The notes beneath the pieces are model-generated. The model ran no database searches. It saw nothing but the letters and a program-made list of their open reading frames with translations, and had not been told where the DNA came from. Of a DNA stretch of 64,000 bases, positions 1-11,253 are shown piece after piece. Position 1 is the stretch's first letter. Every line of letters begins with the position of its first letter. Source of the stretch: Hoplostethus atlanticus (lineage: Eukaryota; Chordata; Actinopteri; Trachichthyiformes; Trachichthyidae); contig JAXDDX010000001.1 of the NCBI GenBank assembly GCA_034670405.1, positions 18,560,501-18,624,500 on the forward strand. The letters are read 5' to 3'. The position numbers and the translations under genes were made by a program.

Positions 1-209
1 CAAATTCACAAACACTGACTGAACTGCCCTGGGGCATGGGAATAACATATGTGAATTGTTACTAATATGGGTGACATCCCCCTTTTTAATGCCCCTTTAA
101 CTTTTAGACACAGGTGGCAAGAAATTGCTGCTAAGGCTGTGTTGCAGCTTGCGTGTCCTCCTGGTAGTGTCGTCTCTTTTGTAACCAGTTGTTGCCGTCA
201 TCTGAGTAC

Positions 210-1758
210 CTTGCTGTATGAGATGGCATCAAACTGCTCAATGATCTGGTCTGGTAGGATGATGCTGTCCTCTTTCGAAGACAGCGGATGAGAGGAGGCC
301 AGGGCATCGACTGCAAACACCCTATGGACGTCATCTAGAACTATCAAGTCTTTCTGGATTGGATAGACAGAAAAACAAAACTGCATGTATTTAGATAATA
401 TCATGCAATGTGTACCATGGAGAGATATGGAGCTAAACCCATGGGAGGCTGGGAGGAGGCAAGGCAAGGCAGAAATACACAATTATACATTTATGTATAG
501 CTGGATATCTTTATTGAATGAGAGGGGCCTCCCAGCAGAATAAACACCCTGTATATGTTATCTAACACCAGCAAGTCTCTGCAGCATATAATACTTATAT
601 AATTTCATATACTGCACTGTGTAGATGGATGCCTATCTTGGAGTACGGGGGGTGAGAGGATCCCTACCACGTTCCATGTAGGCTCAGCGTAGTCTGCTCC
701 CAGATAAGAGACGTAAGAAGCAAAGCCCTCATTCAGCCAAACCTCGTTCCACCACCTCAGAGTCACCAGGTTACCAAACCACTGGTCAGGAGAAAGCAAT
801 GGCATCAGTCAGGTAGGGGGCGCCGCAAGATCTGTTCATTTCCATATTTTGAAACGCATCTGAAAACGCTGGATGAAAGGGTTGAGTGTTATTTCCCCGC
901 TTCGAAGAATGAAGACTATGACTGGATCCGCGATCCTTTCAACTCCCGATCATCAGAATCAGCAAAGAAGTTGACAATCAAAGCCCAGGAAGAACTTGCA
1001 GAACTGAAAATGGATCGCACTTTGAAATTGAAGTTTGGAGAAATGTCGTCGGACAAGTTTTGGCTGCTTGTGGGACACGAATATCCATCTCTGGCAAACT
1101 GCGCGATCAGTGTGCTATTGCCGTTCCCAACATCATACTTGTGTGAGCTTTCTCATCCCTGACATACGTGAAAAGCAAGAGAAGGCATCGCCTGTCAGTG
1201 GAGTCAGATCTACGCGTTGCGCTCTCTTCAATCTCTCCCTGCATCAAGAGACTGTGCTCTCAACAGCAGGCTCACACTCCCACTAAAATGCCTGATAGCT
1301 CCATACGCGGAGTTATTTTCGTTCTTTGTTTTTCTTATTAACCTAAAAAGTAGGCTTATTTTACGTTTTGAACAAAGCAAAATATATGCACTTTTTTCTT
1401 TTTTTTTCTTTTTTTTTTAACAATTAACATAATTATTTATTATTATTTTAAGTTAAACATTGATCTGTAAATCTGCATAAATCACACACAGCAACAAATA
1501 TAGCCTTAGTTCAAACAAGTCAATCAAAATGATTGACATCTATTTTTTCTTATCATTAGCTGAGTGGTTGAGAATAATGTTTCATTTTAAGAAGTTATTT
1601 TATTTCACTTCATATTGATGCCAGTTCATTAAAATACATTCTTATAATATATTCATGGTGTCATTTTTAGCTTAAAGGGGGTGGCGGGGTGGGGGGTGCC
1701 GTGAAAAGAAATTGACTATGAAGGGGTGCCTTGATTTGAAAAAGTTTGGGAACCACTG

Positions 1759-1790
<32 letters not shown>

Positions 1791-4700
1791 CAGCTCACCA
1801 TGTGGGCCAGTTCATGAGCAATAATGGTAGCAGTGGTCTCTCTGTTCCTGTTGGAGGAGGTTACAGGGTCGTAGAGCAGGTTGGTTTCTCTGTAAGTCAC
1901 CAAACCCCAATTCTCCATCGCCCCGAAATAGAAGTCTGGCAGAGCTATTTGATCTATATGGAAGAAAACAAGTACAAGTGAGATTATAGGAATTGAACTT
2001 AGATAAATTGATCTTACTATTCTGAATAGAAATAAAGAAGGAATAGTGAGCGGTCACTTTGTGGCGGCGTGCCACAGATGAGCCTATGTAGGGGAAACAT
2101 TTAACTCCTTGTGCACCCGTTGTGCAAGAAAACAAGGCACAAAAAATACACCATGCAAATAACTGCACATTCAAGTTGAACTGAACAGTACTTTTAATTT
2201 TATTATAAAGCCAGCCTCACCTGACTTGGACAGTGGGTAGGAGATGTTATAGTATTGCTGGAAAAAGTCCAGTATGGGTCCAGTCAAATTGAGGGCATAG
2301 TTTCCCTGCCCTTCCTCAATAGCCTTCCTTCGAGCCCAGATACGGACCTGCAGACACAATAGCAATCACTTATGTCTATCTATTATTATACATAATCTCT
2401 AAAGGTACAACTGCAACTTTTATCACTGGGGATTTAGCTGTGACAAAGTGAGAAAAGGCTAACACACATTTGAGTGTCAGTGAACTAAATCTTACCATCT
2501 TGTATTTTGTTAGGCTGTCGTGATGCTAACTCTGACATAGCTGGCTACCTCTGCTGTCTGCAGGCTGTTGAGAATAACTCATACATGTACTCTAACAGCC
2601 CTGAAGAGCGACTGGTAGCAGCATTAGCCAGTTGGTGCCCAACTGTGACGGTAATGTAAAAGGACAGTTACCAGTGTGTCTCCTTGTTTGGCACTGAGAT
2701 GTGTATAGTCAGAGACGATGAGGGCCAGTAAATAGGAGGACATTCTCTTGGTGGGCTCAAACCTGGTGCGGGTCACGGTTACTCCATCAATTGTGACATT
2801 AACATTCCCTGGATAGGTAGCAAACACAGAACAAGATGAATTATAGACAATGATGGAACTTAAAGTGATGCCTAGACATTTAGACTTTTACTCAGGCACT
2901 TCAAACAAACAAAAGTATAAATCGTTGTTAGTACAGATTTAATTTAGAATTACAAAGATTTTCAAACGAATGAATTGATCATCTGGAAATTCCAGACACT
3001 CTTCATTGGTTTATCTCTAGCTCTCAGACAGGTAGCTTGCTGTTGCATTAGTCAGTTTCATATCCTCCTCAGCACATTTTAGCTGCGGAGTACCTCAAGG
3101 TTCCCTCCTGGGTCCTTTTTTGTTCTGTTTCCATATGATTCCACTTGGTCATATACTTTTGAGGTTGTTATATATAGCCCACGAAATGAAACTTCTAAAA
3201 TGAATCATAATCTTGGCAATTCATTTTTTTGAGTGTGGTTTGGCCTATGGGGATGAAGACCAAATAATTGTTCAGTCCTGTTCAGAAATATGTCTCTAAT
3301 ATCAGGTAATTTCTAACCATCTCTGACTTGGAGAAGGTTATTGTCTTGATATAAACTCATAATGACTACTGTAACTGTCTGTATTTTTGCCCTAATGCAC
3401 ATTGTTCAGAGCATCCAGGCTTTTACTGAGTTAGAACTAAGAAGGCGAGGGGACCATATCATGCACATTTTAACTAGCTTACATTGGCTTCTTTTTTATT
3501 ATCTTTATTATTTTTTATTATTGATTTTAAGAATTAATTAATAAGATTTTATTGAGCAATTTTAAGGAAAGCAAATGAGTTGGCCACAGCTTTTATATGA
3601 TGCTTGTGTTTGCTTGAGAGGGCTATCATACTGACATTGAGGAATATGCTTCCACGGTGTTATCCTACATAAACCACTGTGTAGAGACTGTCACATCCCA
3701 AAAATCCATACGCACGTTCCCCAACCAGAAACCCCTGGATGACCAGTGAGGTTCGCCAGCTGCTGAAATCGCACGATGCCGCATCAGGCGACAGCGTGGC
3801 CTACAGCATAGTTAGAATCAACCTTAACAAGGGCATCAAACTTGCCTCACCTCTTTTGGCAATACTAGTTCCTGTCTTATTGCAGTACCATTTGCAGATT
3901 GCACGACTACTATTCAGTATTACTACCTCTGTCAGCTGTTTACATTGCTCCTCTTCTCAGGACTTTGCACATCTCCATATACTTTGCAGATCTTTATATA
4001 TTTGCACACTTTTTATATAGCTCTACACAACCCAACTTTTCATTTTGACTTTGAATATTAACTCTCTACCTTCAACAGTGTAGTCTTACATGTACAAATA
4101 ATAATAATAATAATACATTTATTTTATATAGCGCTTTTCTCAGTACCCAAAGACGCTTAACATAAAATCACATAGAATAAAAACACAACCAATATTACAA
4201 TAAAATAGACGCTTAGCATTAAAATCACAAAGAGTAAAAAAAACAAAACACAACCAATATTACAATAAAATAGAGAGAAAAGAAAAACAAAGACGGGAGA
4301 AATTAAAATGATGAAACATTTAAAAGGTGAGTTTTGAGAGATGTTTTGAAGGAGGGGAATGAGGTGGAGTCACAGATGTATTTGGGTAGAGAGTTCCAGA
4401 GGGAGGGGGCAGCGATGGAGAAGGCCCTGTCACCCCAGGTTCGGTGCTTGGTCTTAGTGAGTGAGGTCAGGAGGTTTTCACCGGGTCAATGCTATTTTTT
4501 TATTTTTTTTTTATTGCACGCCATCAGGTGGTGTTGAAAGCAGGCACTAGAGGGCCAACTAAAAAATATAGCATGGAACGCCATAGCTCTAGATACTGTA
4601 GCCTTTGAAATGCAAAACCTTTGTTTGAAAATTCAGTGAACCTCCTTAATTGCTGCATTTCTTTGTATTGGGATGTCTTTGTAAAGCCTTTAAAAAGTTT

Positions 4701-7700
4701 TGTCCTCTGAATTTCCGCAAATGCAACTATATGTTTTTTTGGGCATGACTGTTAAGATTGGAGACAGGAGGAATCACATGCAACAAAGGTCCCTGGTTGG
4801 ATTCGAACCCAAAACAGGCACTGACCTCTCTCCATGCCATTGGACAGGGCTACAGTTCCAGGGGAGTGGATGAGTGTTATATCAAAAATGGCCTTCAAAG
4901 CTGGCTCATCAAAGCAGGGGAAGGTCTTTCTGGCGTGAGTGGGATGCATCTGAGAGGTGGCAACAACCCTGAGAATGAAAAAATAACATTCTGAGCATCA
5001 CAATATCAATGAACACATTAAAAATGTCCATATTTCTGCTCAGCAAAGTTAAAAATGTTGCAACATTGAGAAGTCTGAAATATTTTTCAAGCCCCTATTT
5101 TTCAAGCGTTCTTGCTAGCTGAAGCTCTGCTTACTGGCTGGCACTTGATCCCTGCCCACATAATAGTATTGAATCCTGTATCAGGAAGCAGAGGGACCTT
5201 GTTACTTTCAATGGCAGAACTCTTTCTAGATATGTGCACATGGCTCTGCCGCACACTAAAAAAGGCAGACCTTCAATGGCTATCTGTGGTAAGTATTTAA
5301 TCTCTCGGCCACAACCACACGGCAGCAAAAGCAGCAACAACATCTCTTATGACTAGGGTGAGAATCAGACTCTTTTAGAGAACAGGGTAATTTATGAGAT
5401 ATAATAACTATATATATTTATATATTTATGGGGTAATAACTGTCCCCACTGAACTACTTCCTGATTTTGAGAGAGAAGAAAAATAAGCTAGCCCTATACT
5501 GAACTGTGGGAGATGGTTTGGTAATGATGGGCGTGGCCTTCAACCTCACAGTGAGTTTGTGTCACCATATGACTCAGGCTAAATGGCCTTATTAAGTTTC
5601 AAATGTACCATGATGGTATATTGGATCTTTACTCAGTAAATTGACACAATCAAATGACTTTACAAATTCAGCCTCTCACCCTGGGGTCTACTTTAAGTTC
5701 ACTGCCCCAAAACATACTTACTTTTGGACTCCGTCTTCTTCATATTCACTCCTGTAAAAGCCAGCTAAGTCATCAGCTAGTTCCCCAGTGAATTCGGTGT
5801 ATAGCTGGTACGTCTGTCCTTTAGTTAATTTACCATTCAGTTGCAGAACCAGATACTGAGTCTTAGTGTGCAGCCAGGAAGACGTAATACTGGGAGCAAA
5901 CTCACCACCTGGGGAAGAAGTAGAAATGAAGGAAAGAAGGTAAAAATATCAGATATGTACTGAAAGAACTAGCAAAAACTAGCATTAGCAAGAACCACCC
6001 AGCAAAAAAAGCAGTGAAATATTTTCGTAATAAACAGGAAAAATGTTACCAATAGATTCATTTTATAAGTAGAAAACTATGGGAATATATGGTACCTTTA
6101 TGTATATGATACCTTTTCCAAACACTTTTTGAGAGAAGAAAGATTAAAAAGGCTTTTTGTGCCTTTTTGTCTTAACAAGGGAGGATAATTCCTTTTGACA
6201 AAGTTGAAAATGTCTCTAATTATGGTAAACAATCAATCATCTTAAATTCCAAGGCTTCCCTTCAAGAAATACTTGTTCCCTTTATTTAATAGCTTCAGGT
6301 CTGATCTCCAGAAATTACATACAAATATATATTACAAATGATGAGAAAATAAAAGGGAAAATGTTTGATTGCTGTTTGCAACTGTACAAGCTGTTTAAGT
6401 GAACAAACAAAGAATGATAGATATAGATTGGAAAATAATTATTTTCCTTACTCCTAAAAAGCATATTTTGTGGAGGTTTTCAACTGACAGCTATGATACT
6501 CTACCTGTAGTGATGAGAGTGCCCATGTGTGTGTCGTCCATCATGGTGTAGCTGAGCTTGTTCGAGTGGATGAGGATCAGATCTGTTTCCTCCACACACA
6601 CAAACTCCACCGTGGAATTCCCTGACGGATGCATACACTATGTTGAGTGATAGTAGGCTCCATGCTAAAACTTTAGCATACACTATGTTGAGTGATAGTA
6701 GGCTCCATGCTAAAACTTTAGCATACACTATGTTGAGTGATAGTTGGCCACTAGCATTGTTTAATATAAGAGGACAAAAAAGTTTGCTTTTTATTATATG
6801 GCCTGTAGATTCATACATATTCAAAAATAAAATATCATTCACTCAATACAACGGGGTTTTTTTTTGCACAACTATTTCAGGTGAGCAACCACGTATTCAT
6901 TAATTTTAAGCTGTTTACACAGTCTCCCATCAACCACCACCTTCATCTTCTATGGAAACAAAACTAATCATGCTCCAGGTCTTGCAGGAGCAGAGACTTT
7001 TCCACAGGGAAAGCTCAGAACACTATCACTATCTCCTTCAGAAAACTGACAGACTTAGCTACAGCCCTGATCATTTATATGGACACTCCTCACCTGTGAA
7101 AATGTAGAGGCCAGTGGACGGGTCTGGGCTGAGGCGAGGCCACAGGGTCACGTTGTAGTGGTCAGGTAGCAGTGTAGTGGGGAGACGGTAGCTGGGGGAA
7201 ACAAACCAATTAGTAAATGAATGAAGACACTATTTCAGACATTTGCTATTTTTTTACAAAAGCAACATCTGTGACAAATTATTGATTTCCTGCTTATTTG
7301 GCAACATTATCTCATTACTTACACTAATTAATTTAGGACAGCTTTATCTCAATTATCCATTTAATGTGTAGGAAAATTATTTATTCACATTGACAAAAGT
7401 GTTTTTGTAACTGTAACTGTAACAAGTAGTTTTCATTGGAATCTTACACTCTTTTCAATTTGAACGTATTTGTGAGTAATCAAACAAGTGTTTTATTTTG
7501 AAAGCATCTATAATCTGATTACCATTTTTCAGTCGGTCAAACTGTAATAGATTGTAGTCGGTTTAGTAGGCGTGTTGTGATGTTTTATGTTCAACACTTT
7601 GAAAGAAAGAAAAGTGGCCAGGGCAAGAGCTTCAGGGGTGTCAGTCTGTAAAACCTGCAATGAAACCCAACTGCCCCTGCCTTAAGGAGCTGCTGACCCA

Positions 7701-8009
7701 CATAAAAGAATCAATGGAGAGTTTTAGTGCCCCATGGTCTAAATGCTGTTTCAGAGGCTTTTCCACTTTCAAGAATAAAATTCTTTAGGAAACATTGTAA
7801 TTCTTTGTGGGCTTTTTTGGGCATAAAAAATCAGGAGAAAATCAGTGACCCATATTGGTCAAACCAAACTCCTACCTGTCCCAGGGAGCTGTGACGTCAC
7901 CATCACCCGTCAGGGCAATAATCCACAACGTGACGATGGTTGCCACGGAGACCAGGGCTAAGATCACACCCAGGGCACACAGCCTGCTGACTCGGCAGGC
8001 TCTCCCCAT
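210..8009 (-). CDS. anpep: aminopeptidase N paralogue (downstream copy), exons 1-10, 3' part outside window
   Basis: M1-family (gluzincin) ectopeptidase that removes neutral N-terminal residues from peptides at the cell surface. Exons read on the minus strand: 8009-7876, 7191-7094, 6621-6505, 5908-5722, 4968-4826, 2808-2672, 2347-2221, 1953-1799, 781-668, 353-210. All have GT/AG borders and phases join without error (452 codons). Residues 10-33 form a type II signal-anchor after a short MGRACR cytoplasmic tail. The exopeptidase motif GAMEN is at about 325-329, the zinc motif HELAH at 361-365, the third zinc ligand Glu at about 384 (LNEGFA), and the transition-state Tyr at about 450 (DAISYSK). 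The C-terminal half lies to the left of the window. No Thr/Pro stalk follows the anchor. Introns split the first two exon blocks where the upstream paralogue has none. The start is the only ATG that opens a tail plus anchor. The family assignment is certain; which fish paralogue it is (a or b) is not. Confidence 0.93.
516..577 (-). pseudogene. decayed duplicate of anpep exon 10 in the intron just upstream of the real one
   Basis: On the minus strand this stretch reads [12 protein letters not shown], then a degraded tail ending in a CCTCTCAT string. The real exon at 353-210 reads [12 protein letters not shown] and continues to SSHPLS. The first 36 bases agree at 27 positions by my hand alignment. 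A CTGCAG acceptor-like site precedes it, but the frame there is wrong and no donor follows, so it is a relic rather than an alternative exon. The most likely source is an exon duplication or a fragment of another paralogue. Confidence 0.6.
812..1758 (+). mobile_element. 3' part of a hAT transposon (ZBED5/FAM200-like transposase C-terminus)
   Basis: Plus-strand codons from about 835 to 1155 give a hAT transposase C-terminal region ([49 protein letters not shown]). A frameshift near 1155 follows, after which [13 protein letters not shown], a typical hAT dimerisation-domain end, continues to about 1285. The element ends at 1758 with the terminal repeat CAGTGGTTCCCAAACTTTTT (minus strand). The 5' end is missing. 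It sits in the intron between exons 8 and 9 of the downstream anpep copy. Confidence 0.75.
1760..1790. repeat. (GATA)n microsatellite
   Basis: Perfect GATA tandem array between the hAT end and exon 8 of the downstream anpep copy, only a few bases from the exon's splice donor at 1798. Confidence 0.95.
3060..3500 (+). mobile_element. decayed CR1/L2-like LINE reverse-transcriptase fragment
   Basis: Plus-strand [12 protein letters not shown] near 3085-3120 matches the RT motif GVPQGSxLGP. Further on, degraded sequence around 3455-3490 resembles the [12 protein letters not shown] region seen downstream in fish LINEs. There are several stops and frame breaks. Located in intron 5 of the downstream anpep copy. 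Confidence 0.55.
3650..4020 (+). mobile_element. LINE fragment (pre-RT linker plus 3' UTR-like tail)
   Basis: Plus strand gives a linker with [16 protein letters not shown], like the KPWFT-S-RQL linker between endonuclease and RT in fish non-LTR elements. A T-rich stretch with ATTGCTCC and TTTGCACATCTCCAT follows, as in their 3' UTRs. The RT itself is deleted between the two parts. Confidence 0.55.
4096..4480 (-). mobile_element. dispersed fish repeat with (ATT)n tail
   Basis: Begins with (AAT)n and TTTATATAGCGCTTTTCT, the reverse of the AGCGCTATATAAA(ATT)n tail found on many fish SINEs and L2-type LINEs. A 53-bp segment with ACACAACCAATATTACAATA is repeated near 4185 and 4250. The right part, with GAGTTCCAGAGGGAGGGGGC, resembles a common teleost interspersed repeat. 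Confidence 0.4.
6631..6743. repeat. 45-bp tandem repeat, about 2.5 units
   Basis: GCATACACTATGTTGAGTGA starts at 6631, 6676 and 6721, so the period is 45 bp. It ends about 10 bases from the acceptor of exon 3 of the downstream anpep copy (AG at 6623-6622), so it occupies that intron's branch-point region. Confidence 0.9.
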
Positions 8010-8183
8010 GACCTCGCAACTACCGCTAAGATGATAAAATTGCTACAGAGAAAAAGCCTAAAAGTAGTAGTAATATTTTCAGAATGCTAACTAATTACCG
8101 CAACTAAATCCTGACTTCTGCTGGCAACGCCTGAATGCTAACTGGCAATTTGACTAAAACGCCAGCTATAAGCTCAGTCTGCA

Positions 8184-8196
8184 GTTAATAATGAGT
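8184..8196. promoter_or_regulatory. half-match to an HNF1 site upstream of the downstream anpep copy
   Basis: GTTAATAATGAGT about 180 bases before the ATG at 8009 matches the left half of the palindromic HNF1 consensus, a factor known to drive intestinal and renal brush-border peptidases. The right half is poor, so this is a weak guess. Confidence 0.2.
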
Positions 8197-8797
8197 GTAA
8201 CCTACTCATGCGGAGTGGCAAACACCACTGAGTGCCAGCATTTAACTGTTGCCCCCCTTGTTTATTGCTATATTATCCAGTCCTCTCACTGTAGGAAGTG
8301 AATGGATGATGTATTGGGACAGAACAGCTCTCTGCAGTGAAAAGGTAGAAAGTGAGCGATAAGAGTGATGAATTATCCACAATAATGTTTTATTGGGCTA
8401 TTCAGACGGGTAACGAGGACGTTCATATGTCAATAATCAATCAAAGTCACACCAGGTCTGATGACAAATCGACAAGACAAAAAGATTTTGTCTTTGTCTT
8501 ATTGAGTTCATAGGTCAGCTTAAACCTTTATTGTTGCAAAAGGAGTTATGCTGTACACAACAGCACATAGTCAAGCCTCCTGGACTGACACACATGTAGG
8601 CAGGCAAAAGCTACTCTTTTCGTTCAAGGGGGGCGGGGGGGCCCCATTTGAGCTTTGTCTCAAAAAATATATTTAAACCTACCTGGGAAAATAGTCCATC
8701 AGTCATGAGATTGGAAATCACGCGGAAGTGAGTGGACTAGAGCGGTCAGAAACAAATCCACACAGGAAACAACACGGAAGATACCACAACAAATGTA

Positions 8798-8803
8798 TTT
8801 ATT
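8798..8803 (-). terminator. candidate polyadenylation signal of the upstream anpep copy
   Basis: AATAAA on the minus strand, about 1.18 kb beyond the stop codon at 9986 and about 0.8 kb before the ATG of the next anpep copy. It is the best-placed canonical hexamer between the two genes; a second lies at 8387-8392. Confidence 0.35.
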
Positions 8804-9719
8804 CCTTTTACATAAATCATCATTGTTTACTGCATTAAAATATCTACAAATATCAAAAGCATGTGAGGATCACTGTATAAAAAAAGGGTACGTTTGTTGG
8901 AAGTTATACAAAACAAGACAAGGAAGAGACATCTAGTATCCCTGAGCAAAATCACACAAGCCCGCTCACCCTGAGGCACTACTGGAGCGTGTCTAAAGGT
9001 ACTGAGGCATGTTTACACCTTATTTACTGTTGAGTAAATAGTGACGTACATAAGCTCAATTTCCAAGGTAACATTTGTAACCTTCTGCATATTCATATTC
9101 ACAGAGATGCACAGAGGGATAGAGATCTTGAGGGACACCTTAACAGGCCTGCTGGCTCAGGCTGGCTTTGAAAAAACAAAAGCAGGCAGTCGTCATAACC
9201 AGAAAACAGAAATCATTTGGAGGATCTGAACAATAAATAACAGAAAGAATGTCTTGTGGTGGAATCCCCTTCTCAAGCAGTAAATCAGTTGTTATAAACG
9301 ATTTGGTGTTGTAAAACGAATCAACTTATTGGAAGGAACTTCAATTATTTACCTTTAAACCCAACTGTCTCCATCAAACAGGAAAAAAACACAAGAATGT
9401 TGGATAATCACAGTTATTTGGAGTTACTGCACTCTGCTGTTGCATAACCACTACTTTGTACAGTAAGAAGGTCTTGGAAAAAGTCAGATATTTCAAGTCT
9501 AAAATTCTAAACAGTGGAGTGACGGAAGACTGGCCTTTCTAGTGCTAACGTGTTGCCATAGTTACTGCTGTTTGCCTTTGTAGAGCAAGTATATCTTCTA
9601 CACCACGGGTTCCTCAACTTTTTTGCGCCCAATTAAGAAACTTTACCCTGTCATTTGAGGTATGGGCTCAGGAACCCATCAGATCCCAAACAAATTGTTA
9701 AGAACGCCACGATCTAGAG

Positions 9720-9826
9720 CAGCGGTCCTCAAATCTGGACCTCTGGGTCTGTTCAAATGAAGATATCAAATGAACTGTCTGGTGGGATAGAAAGCCAGGA
9801 AGGGTTGTGGCCCCTGAGGACCACTG
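9720..9826. mobile_element. 107-bp miniature hAT element in the anpep 3' region
   Basis: Ends are inverted repeats CAGCGGTCCTCA and TGAGGACCACTG (one mismatch), flanked by a perfect 8-bp duplication ATCTAGAG at 9712-9719 and 9827-9834. Length and target size fit a non-autonomous hAT transposon. It lies within the presumed 3' UTR of the upstream anpep copy. A second hAT-like end (GGGTTCCTCAACTTTTT) sits about 110 bases away near 9608. Confidence 0.75.
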
Positions 9827-9985
9827 ATCTAGAGTCTTCTATCAGAAGATATCTCAGTCTAGCAGGGCTAGGGTCAATTTACTTTCAATTTAAGCTATGT
9901 GAAGTGTATGTAGGAGCTGAATTTGCTAAAAGCAGAGCATTTCTGACAGAAAAATGAAATGAACGTGACTTCAGTCCATCACTCC

Positions 9986-11216
9986 TTATAGTTTAGCCTC
10001 AGCTGTGAACCAATCGAGGACTTGCTTCTTGTTCTCAGTGATCCACTTAATGTTGGCGATGGTTCTTTCCTTGGCCTGCTCCACCGCCAGTGTCCCGGAG
10101 CCAAATCCAACCTCTGCGTTATCCGCCTGGAACTGCGTCAGCTGTCGCCACAAACAAGACAGTTTGAGTTTATGGCAACAATAAAACTGGGTGAACTAAG
10201 GGCGCGTTCACACGGTTTACTCCTTTAGTTTGGTTGTTTTGGCAGAATGATGCCATTCAAAGTGTTCAAATAACCACACCAAGTTACTTTGATAGTGACC
10301 ATGTTCTATCTCCAAAATGTCAATGTTTTTACCTCGTTGACTAGGCTTATCGAATGGATTTTGAAAAAGTTATAAATAGGAGAGGACCACACAATGCCTC
10401 AATTGAAGTTAAAATCCTTAAAATCGGAGTTACAAGGTTTCCGCGCGACAACAGCGGTTCATTTGATGGTCGGTAAGAATAAACACTATTATTATGAACC
10501 AATTTCAAGTCAAAAGCATTGTGGGTAAAAACAAATCTTTGAAACAGCTCACCTGTTGTAGCTCGAACTCCGTGGAAAACCTTTTGGTGACTCCGTTGAT
10601 GAGGTTGGAGAAGGAGAAGGAGCCACCACCGTACCTTTGAAACGACAAGACGTAAGTGATCATTTTGAGATTTCCATGAAAAAATGTATATATATATATA
10701 TATATATATTTACTGTTCAAAAGCCAGTTTTCTTTTTGCGAAATTGCTGCAAAATCAATAGTTTATTAAAAGTGGACCCTGCTGCACTCTTAAATGAAGG
10801 CAAATTGAATTTTAAAATGATGTATCCAACTAAGAATGTGATTATCAATGAGAAATAGACTAAAATGTCAATCCAATTGTGCCCTGGATGCATGCCCATT
10901 ATTTCTTGCTGATCCAGCTTGAATTGATTTGAGCAGACGGTATCCGCTACTCGTGCACACATCATATTGTCAGTGTTGGCAATTCCATTCTTTCAATTTC
11001 TCACTCTTCAGGAAGGAGCAAGAGAGTTGAGTTATACTCACTGAGTGAAGATGTACGACCAGTGGGCCCTGACAAAGTCCCAAGCCAGAGACTGACCCAC
11101 CACGTTGCCGGCGATGTAGACGATGGTGGAGGTGGCGTCCTGCTTACGGATCTTGTCTGGATCCAGGGTGTACTGAAGGTACCTGAACAGGAGGCAAGAA
11201 GAACAGCGGACATATT

Positions 11217-11253
<37 letters not shown>

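Noticed and set aside
6501..6842. Minus-strand frame running through the 45-bp repeat into exon 3 as an alternative exon
   Set aside because: It crosses exon 3 in a different frame from the conserved protein.
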